In this document: positions 26,466 to 35,677 of the stretch, one piece after another
Position numbering within the stretch: the first letter of the stretch is position 1
How the letters are laid out: each line of letters opens with the position of its first letter
Position numbers and translations under genes: made by a program
Assembly (NCBI GenBank): GCA_963714415.1
Contig: CAVQOL010000003.1
Coordinates: 372,001 to 436,000, forward strand
Origin: JAGXRK01 sp963714415
Lineage (GTDB): Bacteria; Bacteroidota; Ignavibacteria; Ignavibacteriales; Ignavibacteriaceae
DNA: 64,000 nt
Direction: 5' to 3'
Notes under the pieces: model-generated
What the model was told of the DNA's origin: nothing
The model's input: the letters and a program-made list of their open reading frames with translations, nothing else
Database searches by the model: none

Positions 26466-28312
26466 TGTCATTAAGTAAAATCAAAATATTACCTGAAAAT
26501 CTTGCAAACAAAATTGCTGCCGGTGAAGTAGTACAAAGACCTGAATCAGTTGTTAAAGAACTTCTTGAAAATGCAATTGATGCCGACGCTAAAAACATAG
26601 AAGTAATTATCAAACAAGCAGGTAAAGCTCTTATCCAGGTTTGTGATGATGGTTCCGGAATGAGTGAGGATGATGTAAAGCTTTGCATTCAAAAACACGC
26701 AACAAGTAAAATATCTGATTATGCAGATCTTGAAGCTTTAAAAACACTTGGTTTCCGAGGTGAAGCACTTAGTTCAATTGCTGCAGTGAGTCAGTTTGAA
26801 ATTAAAACTGAAACTCGTGATGAAGAAATCGGTACTTTATTAAAAATTGAAGGTGAGAATCAGATCACTATTGAAAGAACTTCTGCATCAAAAGGGACTT
26901 GTGTCTCGGTTAAAAATCTTTTCTACAATACTCCGGCAAGAAGAAAATTTTTAAAAACAGATGGAACGGAATTAAAACATATTATTGATACATTCAATAA
27001 AAGCGCATTAAGTCATCCTGAGATTTCTTTCAAGTATTATAACAATGATAGTCTTGTATTTGATTATCCTTCAGCTGCTACTGAAGAAAGATTAAAACAA
27101 GTATTTGCTGATAACATTTTAGATGGTGTAATTCCCGTTAACGAGGAAACGGAATATATCTCTTTAAATGGTTACATCGGCAAACCAGCAATGATGACGA
27201 AGAGCAAAGGTGATCAATATCTTTTTCTGAATAAAAGATTTGTCATAAGCAAACAGATAAATCACGCTGTGTTCAAAGCTTACGAGAACATTCTTGAAAA
27301 AGGTGATTATCCTTTCTTTGTTTTATTCCTCACTATTGATCCTTCAAAAATTGATGTTAATATTCATCCATCCAAGCTTGAAGTTAAATTTGATGATGAA
27401 AAAGATGTATATCATTTTGTAATGGCAGTTATCAAAAAGAGTCTTGGAATGTTTGATCTTGTCCCAACTATGGCATTCGAAGAAAGTGATGAAAAAGAAA
27501 AATTAAGATTCGATCCATTCAACAAAACTTCTCAAGGTGATTTTTCGGATCGCCCAACCTCTTCAGAAAGGCAAACAAGAGTACCCGTAACTGATAAAGA
27601 AATTGATTTAGTTTTTGGTTCATTGACTTCAGATATTCAACGAAAGGAAAACTCATTACTCACTAATTCATTTCTTGAAGATGAAGAAAAACAAATTCTT
27701 TCGGGAAATAAAACTTTTGAAAGTAAGGTAAAAGGTCCTGAAGAAACAACTTTTATTATACAACTTCATAATAAATATATAATTTCTCAGATAAAATCCG
27801 GTTTGATGATTATAGATCAGCATGTTGCTCATGAAAGAATATTATATGAAAAAGTGTTAAACCGGCTTGAAGCGAATATGCCTTTTTCACAGCATTTGCT
27901 TTTTCCTTTAACGATTCAGTTTGATCCGGGAAGTTATGGAATACTTGAAGAATTAAATTCTCTATTAAACAGATTAGGTTTTCAATTAAAATTCTTCAGT
28001 AAAAATACAATAATTGTTGAGGGCGTTCCGGAGGATATTAAAAGCGGATCTGAAGAAAGAATTCTCAGAGAATTTATTGAAGAGTATTCAATCAATCAAA
28101 GAGAAAAAAAATTAGAGCAGAGAGATAATATCGCTAAATCATATTCATGCAAAGCAGCTATTAAAGCAGGCGATAAGCTTTCGGAAAAGGAAATGCATTT
28201 ACTAATTGATCAGCTTTTTGCAACAAGTATGCCTTATGTATGTCCGCACGGCAGACCTATTATGATTAAAATTTCTTTGGAAGAGTTTGACAGAAGGTTT
28301 GGAAGAACCTAA
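26465..28312 (+). CDS. mutL: DNA mismatch repair protein MutL with endonuclease motif
   Basis: The product is 615 residues. The N-terminal GHKL ATPase has ELLENAIDADAKNIEV, CDDGSGM and LGFRGEALSSIAAVS, followed by the transducer domain with NTPARRKFLKTDGTE and VDVNIHPSKLEVKF. The C-terminal dimerisation domain contains DQHVAHERILYEK, the DQHAxxERxxYE endonuclease motif, and CPHGRP. So this is the nicking type of MutL used in MutH-less bacteria. A linker of about 80 residues joins the halves. The start codon overlaps the folA stop. Confidence 0.95.
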   Translation: MSLSKIKILPENLANKIAAGEVVQRPESVVKELLENAIDADAKNIEVIIKQAGKALIQVCDDGSGMSEDDVKLCIQKHATSKISDYADLEALKTLGFRGEALSSIAAVSQFEIKTETRDEEIGTLLKIEGENQITIERTSASKGTCVSVKNLFYNTPARRKFLKTDGTELKHIIDTFNKSALSHPEISFKYYNNDSLVFDYPSAATEERLKQVFADNILDGVIPVNEETEYISLNGYIGKPAMMTKSKGDQYLFLNKRFVISKQINHAVFKAYENILEKGDYPFFVLFLTIDPSKIDVNIHPSKLEVKFDDEKDVYHFVMAVIKKSLGMFDLVPTMAFEESDEKEKLRFDPFNKTSQGDFSDRPTSSERQTRVPVTDKEIDLVFGSLTSDIQRKENSLLTNSFLEDEEKQILSGNKTFESKVKGPEETTFIIQLHNKYIISQIKSGLMIIDQHVAHERILYEKVLNRLEANMPFSQHLLFPLTIQFDPGSYGILEELNSLLNRLGFQLKFFSKNTIIVEGVPEDIKSGSEERILREFIEEYSINQREKKLEQRDNIAKSYSCKAAIKAGDKLSEKEMHLLIDQLFATSMPYVCPHGRPIMIKISLEEFDRRFGRT

Positions 28313-28366
28313 CTTTATTTATAAAATTAATAACTTGGTTAAATACTAATAAACGAAGGATTATTT

Positions 28367-30022
28367 ATGATCAATCAGGATTATAAAGACAAAAGACATG
28401 CTTATAACGAAAAAGCCAAGTCTGCTAAAACAACAGGAATGAAGTTCACAACAGTTAGCGGTGAACCCATAAATGTTTTTTACGGTCCTGATGATATTGA
28501 AAATATCAATTATTTAAGTGAAATTGGATTCCCCGGTGAATATCCATACACACGAGGAATTCACGTTAACGGATACAAAGGCAAAATATGGACAATGCGT
28601 CAGTTTGCCGGATTCGGTACGCCTGAAGATACAAATCAACGATTTCATTACTTATTAAATCATGGTCAAACTGGATTGTCAGTAGCATTCGATCTTCCAA
28701 CATTAATGGGTTGGGATGCTGATTCTCCAGTAAGCGATGGTGAAGTTGGAATCTGCGGTGTTGCAATTTCTTCACTTAAAGATATGGAAATACTTTTCGA
28801 TAAAATTCCTCTTGATAAAGTCTCTACTTCAATGACTATCAATTCTCCCGCTGCAATGGTCTTTGCTTTCTATCTTGCCGTTGCACAAAAACAGGGAGTT
28901 GATTTTAAGTTGTTAAGAGGAACTCTTCAAAATGATATTCTTAAAGAATACATTGCACAAAAAGAATATATCTATCCTCCACATCCTTCAATGAGAATTA
29001 TTGTAGATATGATTGAATACTGTAAAAATGAAGTTCCACAATGGAACCCTGTTTCTGTAAGCGGTTATCATATTCGTGAAGCAGGTTCAACTGCTGTACA
29101 GGAACTTGCTTTTACTCTTGCAGACGGATTTGCATATATCGAAGCTTGCATTGAAAGAGGAATGGATGTTGATGAATTTGCTCCAAGAATATCATTCTTC
29201 TTTAATTCTCATTTAGATTTCTTTGAAGAAATCGCAAAGTATAGAGCAGCAAGAAAAATCTATGCAAAAAGAATGAAAGAAAGATACGGTGCAAAAAATC
29301 CTAGAAGCTGGTGGTTAAGATTTCATACTCAAACCGCTGGATGCACTTTGACTGCTCAACAACCTGAAAATAATATTGTAAGAACTGCATTCCAGGCGCT
29401 TGCAGGAGTGTTGGGAGGAACACAATCACTTCATACAAACTCCATGGATGAAACTCTTGCCCTGCCAAGTGAGAAAGCTGTAAAGATTGCATTAAGAACT
29501 CAGCAGCTTATTGCTTTTGAAACCGGAGTGATAAATACTGTTGATCCATTAGGTGGAAGTTATTTTGTTGAAGCTCTTACAGATAAAATGGAAAAGGAAG
29601 CAAACGAAATATTTGATCGGATTGATGCTTTGGGAGGTGTTATAAACGCAATTGAAACCGGATATTTCCAGAAAGAAATTGCAGATGCAGCGTATCGTTA
29701 TCAGAAAGAAGTTGAAAGAAAAGAAAAATTTATAGTTGGTGTGAATGAATTTGTTGAGGAAAGTGAAAAGATTGATATTCCAATTCTTACTGTCTCACCT
29801 GAAGTTCAGAAACAGCAATTGAAAAGATTAGCAGAAGTAAAACAAAGTCGAAATCAAAATGCTGTGAATGAATCATTAAAAGAAATTCATGATGCAGCGG
29901 TTAATGGAAATAACATAATGCCTGTATTGCTTAAAGCAGCACAAAATTATGTTACTCTTGGAGAAATGATTGGTGAACTGAAAGAAGTGTTTGGCACTTA
30001 TGAAGAAGTTGCGGTGTTCTGA
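28367..30022 (+). CDS. Methylmalonyl-CoA mutase large-subunit catalytic domain, no B12 domain
   Basis: The family reaction interconverts (R)-methylmalonyl-CoA and succinyl-CoA. The product is 551 residues: YPYTRGIHVNGYKGKIWTMRQFAGFGTPEDTNQRF, then FDLPTLMGWDADSP and TLQNDILKEY, with FHTQTAGCTLTAQQPENNIVR and GTQSLHTNSMDETLALPSEK. It matches the TIM-barrel catalytic domain but stops where single-chain enzymes have their cobalamin-binding domain. Archaeal-type mutases supply that domain as a separate small subunit of about 130-140 residues. No such gene, nor an epimerase, lies nearby. It is preceded by a small leader with GAAGGA and followed by a UbiA-type gene after two bases. Ethylmalonyl- or isobutyryl-CoA mutase activity is an alternative. 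Confidence 0.88.
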   Translation: MINQDYKDKRHAYNEKAKSAKTTGMKFTTVSGEPINVFYGPDDIENINYLSEIGFPGEYPYTRGIHVNGYKGKIWTMRQFAGFGTPEDTNQRFHYLLNHGQTGLSVAFDLPTLMGWDADSPVSDGEVGICGVAISSLKDMEILFDKIPLDKVSTSMTINSPAAMVFAFYLAVAQKQGVDFKLLRGTLQNDILKEYIAQKEYIYPPHPSMRIIVDMIEYCKNEVPQWNPVSVSGYHIREAGSTAVQELAFTLADGFAYIEACIERGMDVDEFAPRISFFFNSHLDFFEEIAKYRAARKIYAKRMKERYGAKNPRSWWLRFHTQTAGCTLTAQQPENNIVRTAFQALAGVLGGTQSLHTNSMDETLALPSEKAVKIALRTQQLIAFETGVINTVDPLGGSYFVEALTDKMEKEANEIFDRIDALGGVINAIETGYFQKEIADAAYRYQKEVERKEKFIVGVNEFVEESEKIDIPILTVSPEVQKQQLKRLAEVKQSRNQNAVNESLKEIHDAAVNGNNIMPVLLKAAQNYVTLGEMIGELKEVFGTYEEVAVF

Positions 30023-30024
30023 TT

Positions 30025-30900
30025 ATGAAAACATATTATAAACTTTTCCGCATTTCGCAGTGGATAAAAAACTTCTTCGTTTTTGTACCACTGTTGTTTT
30101 CTTTGCATCTCTTCCAGGGGAATTATTTTATAACAACTTTCCGCGCTTTCATTACTTTCTGTCTGGCTTCAAGTTTTGTCTATATAATTAACGATATTAT
30201 TGACATAGAAGCGGACCTTTCTCATCCTGAAAAAAAGAACAGACCGATAGCCTCAGGGAAAGTATCCGTAAAACTTGCTTTGATTATTGCGTCTTTGTTA
30301 ATTGTGCCGATTGTTCTTCTGATGTCAACTTTTAATGCAACTTTTAATATTGCTGTGATTGCTTTTCTAACGTTGAATATGTTCTATTCATTTTCATTTA
30401 AGCATATCGTTATTTTGGATATATTCAGCATAGCGGCAGGATTTTCGCTGAGAGTTCTTGGTGGTGCATTTGCAATAGATGTTGAAATATCTAGTTGGCT
30501 TATTTTAACTACAATGTTTATATCTTTATTTCTTGGCGTTATGAAACGTCACGCTGAACTTTCTGTTGCTGCTGAAAATGATAATTCACATACAAGAAAA
30601 GTTTTACAACATTATACATTAGATTTTGCAAATCAGATGGCAACGGTGGCAGCAGCTGGAGTTATTATTTGTTATGCATTGTATACTGTTGCTGCAAGAA
30701 CGGTTTCAGTTTTTGGTACAGAAAATCTAATTTATACAACTCCGTTTGTTGTATTTGGCGTTTTTAGATATATGTATCTTGTTTATAAGTTTGATAGAGG
30801 AGAAAATACAACTTTGATAATGCTTTCGGATATTCCAATGATAATGACGGTTATTTCTTATGTGGCAGTTACAATTTCAATCATCTATAAATTGTTATAA
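30025..30900 (+). CDS. UbiA-superfamily prenyl-phosphate phosphoribosyltransferase-like protein
   Basis: The product is 291 residues with about nine membrane helices. RISQWIKNFFVFVPLLFS near the N-terminus and NDIIDIEADLSHPEKKNRPIASG are the signature of decaprenyl-phosphate 5-phosphoribosyltransferase-like UbiA proteins: the NDxxDxxxD metal site plus HPxKxxRP. In actinobacteria this makes decaprenyl-phosphoryl-ribose for arabinan. Elsewhere the role is unclear but should place a pentose phosphate on a polyprenyl carrier. No DprE1/E2-type partner epimerase is visible here. It begins two bases after the mutase stop. Confidence 0.82.
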   Translation: MKTYYKLFRISQWIKNFFVFVPLLFSLHLFQGNYFITTFRAFITFCLASSFVYIINDIIDIEADLSHPEKKNRPIASGKVSVKLALIIASLLIVPIVLLMSTFNATFNIAVIAFLTLNMFYSFSFKHIVILDIFSIAAGFSLRVLGGAFAIDVEISSWLILTTMFISLFLGVMKRHAELSVAAENDNSHTRKVLQHYTLDFANQMATVAAAGVIICYALYTVAARTVSVFGTENLIYTTPFVVFGVFRYMYLVYKFDRGENTTLIMLSDIPMIMTVISYVAVTISIIYKLL

Positions 30901-30905
30901 TCATT

Positions 30906-31376
30906 TTGAAAATATTCATCTATATTCTACCGTTTTTAATTTTATCTTCAATTAGCTGTTCAGGTTTGAAAGAAGCAAATAATGTGGATGTTGACCTTAA
31001 AATTCTTGAAGTAAATGCCTGGTTGAATTTAATGCCCGGGTTTAGTCCCGGTTCATTTCATTTAAGCGGAGAGTTTGCAGTCTATTCTGATACAAATAAT
31101 GTGATTAAAGATGTTGAACTTGAAAACATTCTTGTCTTTTCTAATAATGAACTTCTTTATAATATTAAACCGGTATTTAAATATTCAAGAAATGAAACTG
31201 ATGATTCTTTAAGTCTGAAGAATATTGAGGTTTATCAGTTTTACAATGAAAGCGGATTGGAAATAAAAGAAGTTCTTATGGCAAATAATCTTATTAATGT
31301 TGAAATAAAATTTATTGTTGAAGGTGAAGAAATTAATTTATTAATTGATGATGTTGAAGTTACACGGGCATATTAA
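30906..31376 (+). CDS. Predicted lipoprotein of unknown function
   Basis: The product is 156 residues. The TTG-started N-terminus MKIFIYILPFLILSSISCSG is a lipoprotein signal with lipobox SSISC. The mature part is a single beta-rich domain, with SFHLSGEFAVYSDTNNVIKD in its middle and INLLIDDVEVTRAY at the end. It resembles an Ig-like sandwich, but I cannot assign a family. Six bases separate it from the UbiA-type gene, and its stop overlaps the start of the CorC-like gene, so it belongs to that transcript. Confidence 0.55.
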   Translation: MKIFIYILPFLILSSISCSGLKEANNVDVDLKILEVNAWLNLMPGFSPGSFHLSGEFAVYSDTNNVIKDVELENILVFSNNELLYNIKPVFKYSRNETDDSLSLKNIEVYQFYNESGLEIKEVLMANNLINVEIKFIVEGEEINLLIDDVEVTRAY

Positions 31377-32602
31377 TGATTGAGCAATTACTCATACTGA
31401 TTATACTCATTTTTCTTAGTGCATTTTTCTCATCTACAGAACTTGCATTTATTGTGGCTAATCGGCTCAAGATTGAGATCAAAGCAAGATCGAAAAATAT
31501 TGCTGCAACACATGCTCAATATTTTGTAAACAACACACAGGATTTCTTTTCAACAATTCTTATAAGTAATAATGTCATCAACATCGCATTTGCTTCTTTA
31601 AGTGCAATCTACCTTTCATTTCATTTTGGATTAAGTGAATACGAAGTTTTAATTGTATCAACCATCATCTTATTAATTTTTGGCGAACTTATTCCAAAGT
31701 ACTTTGCAAGAGAAATGGCTGACCGTTTTGTATTTGTCGTATCAGTTCCTTTACGATTGATATCTATCCTTCTTTATCCGTTTGTTAAACCATTATCACA
31801 CTTAATAAACATTACAATGAGAAGTCGGCGGCAGCAGGCAGACAATATTTATCATTTGTTTGATAAGGAAGATGTAAAATCATTAGTTGATGAAAGTCAT
31901 AAAGCGGGGAAAGTTAAAAAGCAGGAAGGTAGTTTTATCAGTAAAGTATTTATGCTTGGTGAACAAAAAGTTTATGAAGCTTTAACTCCAAGAACGGAAA
32001 TAGTTGGTCTTGAAGTAAATCAAACTGTTGATGAAGCAATTTTAACTTTTATTGAATCCGGTTTTTCCAAACTTCCTGTTTATGAAGATAATCTTGATAA
32101 CATTAAAGGTGTTATTCTCGCAAAAGATTTGTTCACAAATCCGGAAAGCATAAAAAGCATTTTGCGTGAAGTTCAGTTTTATCCTGAAACAAAAAAGAGT
32201 CTGGAAATTCTCAACGAGTTTCTTGCACAAAATATGTCAATCGCAGTTGTGGTTGATGAATTCGGCGGTACTGCAGGAATCGTAACTGTTGAAGATATTA
32301 TCGAAGAATTATTCGGTGAGATAAAAGATGAATATGATGTTGATGAAAACATCTGCAGAAAAATCAACTTAAACTCTTATATCATAAGCGGAAAAGTTGA
32401 AGTTGATTTGATAAACGAAAAGTATCATCTGAATATTCCAGTTGGTTCTTACGAAACAATTGGCGGATATATCATTGAGAGAACAGGTAAGATTCCAAAG
32501 CAAGGTGAAACATTTCTAGTTGATGATTTTCAGATATTGATTATCCGGGCAGATAAAGTAAGAATTGATCTTGTTAAACTGATTCACAAAGTTAACGAAT
32601 AA
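31376..32602 (+). CDS. CNNM/CorC-type membrane protein with CBS pair (HlyC/CorC family)
   Basis: The product is 408 residues. An N-terminal DUF21/CNNM domain (residues 1-150) has three to four helices including FFSSTELAFIVANRLKIE and LIFGELIPKYFA. Two CBS domains lie around residues 195-320 (EALTPRTEIVGLEV and SIAVVVDEFGGTAGIVTVEDIIEELFGE), followed by the small CorC_HlyC transporter-associated domain (residues 330-405). The family handles Mg2+ efflux or homeostasis; older 'hemolysin' labels are historical. Its ATG overlaps the lipoprotein gene's stop. Confidence 0.88.
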   Translation: MIEQLLILIILIFLSAFFSSTELAFIVANRLKIEIKARSKNIAATHAQYFVNNTQDFFSTILISNNVINIAFASLSAIYLSFHFGLSEYEVLIVSTIILLIFGELIPKYFAREMADRFVFVVSVPLRLISILLYPFVKPLSHLINITMRSRRQQADNIYHLFDKEDVKSLVDESHKAGKVKKQEGSFISKVFMLGEQKVYEALTPRTEIVGLEVNQTVDEAILTFIESGFSKLPVYEDNLDNIKGVILAKDLFTNPESIKSILREVQFYPETKKSLEILNEFLAQNMSIAVVVDEFGGTAGIVTVEDIIEELFGEIKDEYDVDENICRKINLNSYIISGKVEVDLINEKYHLNIPVGSYETIGGYIIERTGKIPKQGETFLVDDFQILIIRADKVRIDLVKLIHKVNE

Positions 32603-32834
32603 AATATATTCACAAATTCCTTCCCATAAGAAATTATTTGGTTTTACTTAATTATAGTCTGAATTTGTTTAATCAATTCTTAAACCATTAAATTTCTCCA
32701 CAAATATTTATGAGATTTACGTTTCAACCTTAACCTTCACAAAAGGTATGACCGTGCTTCCGCTATTCAGTTGGGTATCATTTAATTTTGCCTTAAATTT
32801 GCACTGCAAAAAATGACAAGAAAACGATAATAAT

Positions 32835-33968
32835 TTGCTGAAACTGAACATAATTGCAAAGGATCTTAACTCCAAAGCCCGAACCGGATGGTTCGAAACT
32901 GATCACGGAAAAGTTGAAACTCCTATCTTTATGCCGGTCGGCACACAGGGAACGGTAAAGGCAGTTAATCAGCATTATCTTGAGCATGAAATTAAAGCTC
33001 AGATTGTTCTTTCAAATACTTATCATCTTTATCTAAGACCCGGAACAGAAATTCTGGAGCAAGCAGGCGGACTTCATAAGTTTATGAATTGGAAAAAACC
33101 CATTCTGACAGACAGCGGCGGTTATCAGGTTTTTAGTCTGACTGAATTGAGAAAACTTAAACCGGATGGTGTGGAATTCAGTTCACATCTTGATGGATCC
33201 AGGCATTTTTTCACTCCGGAAAAAGTTATCAACATACAACGCAGTATTGGTTCTGATATTATGATGGTTCTTGATGAATGTACTCCTTATCCTTGTGACT
33301 ATGATTATGCGAAAAAATCTGTGCAGCTTACCTCTGATTGGGCAGTCAAGAATAAAGAAGCATTTGAGAGTTCAAAATCTTTATATGGACATAAACAATT
33401 TCAGTTTGGAATAATTCAGGGAAGTGTTTACAAAGATCTTAGAGAAAAATCTGCTGAAGATTTAATCAAACTGGATTTTGACTCTTATGCAATTGGCGGA
33501 TTAGCAGTCGGTGAACCAATAGATATTATGTATGATTTGGTTAACTTCACAACTGATTTTATGCCTGAAGATAGATTAAGATATTTAATGGGAGTTGGTC
33601 GTCCTGAAAATATTCTGGAAGCTATTGAACGCGGCGTTGATATGTTCGATTGCGTTATGCCTACGCGAAATGCGCGTAATGCAAATCTGTTCACACATTC
33701 CGGAACTTTATCAATGAGAAATGCTCGGTTTAAAAATGATTTCGATCCGGTTGATGATAAATGTGATTGTTATACTTGCAAAAATTATACACGTGCATAT
33801 TTAAGGCATTTATTTATTGCGAGTGAAATTCTTGCTCTTGAACTAGCTTCAATTCATAACCTTACTTTCTATCTTAAGTTAGTAAATGAAGCACGAGATA
33901 AAATAATTGAGGGAACTTTCCTGCAGTGGAAAAATGAATTTGTAAATAATCTATCAATTAAAAACTAA
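32835..33968 (+). CDS. tgt: tRNA-guanine transglycosylase
   Basis: It swaps guanine at position 34 of GUN-anticodon tRNAs for the queuosine precursor preQ1. The product is 377 residues: PIFMPVGTQGTVKAV, then ILTDSGGYQVFSL with the catalytic base, GSDIMMVLDECTPYP with the specificity residues, and GGLAVGEP. FDCVMPTRNARN holds the nucleophile region, and CDCYTCKNYTRAYLRHLF the zinc Cys3-His site. The TTG at 32835 is the first plausible start; the motif LNIIAKDLNSKARTG follows at once. It precedes yajC by 18 bases, the common tgt-yajC order. Confidence 0.95.
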   Translation: MLKLNIIAKDLNSKARTGWFETDHGKVETPIFMPVGTQGTVKAVNQHYLEHEIKAQIVLSNTYHLYLRPGTEILEQAGGLHKFMNWKKPILTDSGGYQVFSLTELRKLKPDGVEFSSHLDGSRHFFTPEKVINIQRSIGSDIMMVLDECTPYPCDYDYAKKSVQLTSDWAVKNKEAFESSKSLYGHKQFQFGIIQGSVYKDLREKSAEDLIKLDFDSYAIGGLAVGEPIDIMYDLVNFTTDFMPEDRLRYLMGVGRPENILEAIERGVDMFDCVMPTRNARNANLFTHSGTLSMRNARFKNDFDPVDDKCDCYTCKNYTRAYLRHLFIASEILALELASIHNLTFYLKLVNEARDKIIEGTFLQWKNEFVNNLSIKN

Positions 33969-33974
33969 ACTCTT

Positions 33975-33981
33975 AAGGAGG
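33975..33981 (+). promoter_or_regulatory. Strong Shine-Dalgarno AAGGAGG deciding the TTG start of yajC
   Basis: AAGGAGG lies five bases before TTG at 33987. It is one of the few full-strength ribosome-binding sites in this AT-rich window. It supports the TTG start, which gives a hydrophobic N-terminus that YajC requires. Confidence 0.75.
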
Positions 33982-33986
33982 ATAAA

Positions 33987-34301
33987 TTGGAACTTTTATT
34001 TGCTATGGCACCGCAAGGCGGTGAAGGCGGCGGACAGTTAATGAGCACTCTCATTATGTTCGGTGCAATCTTTGCAATATTTTATTTTATGATCATCAGA
34101 CCCCAGCAGAGACGTGCTAAGGAAAGAGAAAAACTTTTATCAAACCTTGAAAAAGGCGATAAAGTTGTTACAAGCGGCGGCATTCACGGTGTGATTGCAG
34201 GGATTGATGAAAAAACTGTTTTGCTGCAGATCAGTGAAAACACAAAAATAAAAATTGATCGCAGTGGTATCGGTACAGTATTGTCCAAGGAATCTAAATA
34301 G
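33987..34301 (+). CDS. yajC: Preprotein translocase subunit YajC
   Basis: YajC is a small inner-membrane partner of SecDF-YidC. The 104 residues include one membrane helix (LIMFGAIFAIFYFMIIRPQQRRAKEREKLL) ending in the RPQQRR signature, then GDKVVTSGGIHGVIAGIDE and VLLQISENTKIKIDRSGIGTVL. The length is typical. It starts 18 bases after tgt and is followed 14 bases later by ribBA. Confidence 0.93.
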   Translation: MELLFAMAPQGGEGGGQLMSTLIMFGAIFAIFYFMIIRPQQRRAKEREKLLSNLEKGDKVVTSGGIHGVIAGIDEKTVLLQISENTKIKIDRSGIGTVLSKESK

Positions 34302-34315
34302 TAAGAGAATATTTT

Positions 34316-35512
34316 ATGTTTTGCTCAGTTGAAGAAGCCATTGAAGAAATAAAAAATGGAAGAGTGATTATTGTTGTTGACGATGAAGATCGTGAGGATG
34401 AAGGCGATTTTATTTGTGCTGCAGAATATGTTACTCCCGATATCGTTAATTTTATGGTAACACACGGCAGGGGAATGCTGTGTGTTGCTCTTTCCGGTAA
34501 TAGATTGGATGAATTAAACCTTCCCTTGATGGTTGATACTAATTCTGCATTGCACGGAACCCAGTTCACTGTCACTGTTGATGCAGTTGAAGGAACGACT
34601 ACAGGAATCTCTGCCGCTGATCGTTCTATAACAATCAAAAAACTTATTGATGATAAATCAACTGCTAAAGATTTTGCCAGACCTGGGCATATTTTTCCTC
34701 TTCGTGCTTTTGATGAAGGAGTTTTAAGAAGAGCTGGTCATACTGAAGCTGCTGTTGATATTTGCAGACTTGCAAGCTTGAAACCTGCTGGTGTTTTATG
34801 CGAGATTCTTAAAGAAAATGGTGAAATGGCAAGACAGCCTGAGCTTTTTGAGATTGCTAAGAAATTTAATCTGAAAATTCTTACTGTTCAGAATTTAATT
34901 CAGCATAGGATTAGAAACGAAAACCTTATTGAGAAGATTACCGATATTGATTTCCCATCAAAGCACGGAAATTTCAGACTTCATCTATACCGCAATTTAC
35001 TTGACAGAAAAAAACAAGTCGCATTGATTAAAGGGACACCCGATCCCGATCAGCCATTCCTGGTTCGAATGCATTCAGAATGTTTAACCGGTGATGTTTT
35101 TCATTCTTTACGATGCGATTGCCATGATCAATTAAATGATGCGCTTGATATAATTGAAAAGAATGGATCCGGTGTTTTGGTTTATATGCGTCAGGAAGGA
35201 AGGGGAATAGGACTGGGAAATAAAATTAAAGCTTACAAACTTCAGGATGAAGGTAAAGATACTGTTGAAGCAAATGAAGAGCTGGGCTTTAAGGCTGATT
35301 TGAGGGATTATGGAATAGGAGCACAAATCCTCCTTGATCTTGGAATTAAGAAAATAAAATTGCTTACTAATAATCCTAAAAAAGTTATTGGGTTAAAAGG
35401 ATACGGATTGGAAATTATTGAACGAGTCCCTATTGAAATTCTGCCAAATGAAAATAATGAACGTTACTTAAAAACTAAGCGTGATAAGCTCGGGCATATT
35501 ATTTTACAGTAA
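34316..35512 (+). CDS. ribBA: Bifunctional DHBP synthase / GTP cyclohydrolase II
   Basis: The product is 398 residues. The N-terminal RibB domain makes 3,4-dihydroxy-2-butanone 4-phosphate from ribulose 5-phosphate: VDDEDREDEGDFICAAE acidic loop, THGRGMLCVAL and AGHTEAAVDICRLA. The C-terminal RibA domain opens GTP as the first step of riboflavin synthesis: RMHSECLTGDVFHSLRCDCHDQL zinc site with Cys residues, and MRQEGRGIGLGNKIKAY. All catalytic elements are present in both halves. No FMN riboswitch is visible upstream, where yajC lies 14 bases away. Expression is probably shared with tgt-yajC. Confidence 0.95.
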   Translation: MFCSVEEAIEEIKNGRVIIVVDDEDREDEGDFICAAEYVTPDIVNFMVTHGRGMLCVALSGNRLDELNLPLMVDTNSALHGTQFTVTVDAVEGTTTGISAADRSITIKKLIDDKSTAKDFARPGHIFPLRAFDEGVLRRAGHTEAAVDICRLASLKPAGVLCEILKENGEMARQPELFEIAKKFNLKILTVQNLIQHRIRNENLIEKITDIDFPSKHGNFRLHLYRNLLDRKKQVALIKGTPDPDQPFLVRMHSECLTGDVFHSLRCDCHDQLNDALDIIEKNGSGVLVYMRQEGRGIGLGNKIKAYKLQDEGKDTVEANEELGFKADLRDYGIGAQILLDLGIKKIKLLTNNPKKVIGLKGYGLEIIERVPIEILPNENNERYLKTKRDKLGHIILQ

Positions 35513-35677
35513 ACGTTCGTTCAATAGCCTACAATATTTCACACGGTGATGAGAAAACCTAAAAACTGTAATGGATTACAAACCCATATAACTTGATCTC
35601 TTCTAGTTGCTTTTCCAGTTTTATTAGTCCTGATTAAGTGCTATTTTTAAATAAAAATTTCGCAGAGAGTTATTAAA

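Noticed and set aside
34302..34315. FMN riboswitch before ribBA.
   Set aside because: Only 14 bases separate yajC and ribBA, far too few for the RFN element.
34294..34638. Minus-strand frame of 114 codons with a Ser/Thr-rich product.
   Set aside because: It is the reverse of the RibB catalytic domain, whose motifs are unmistakable.
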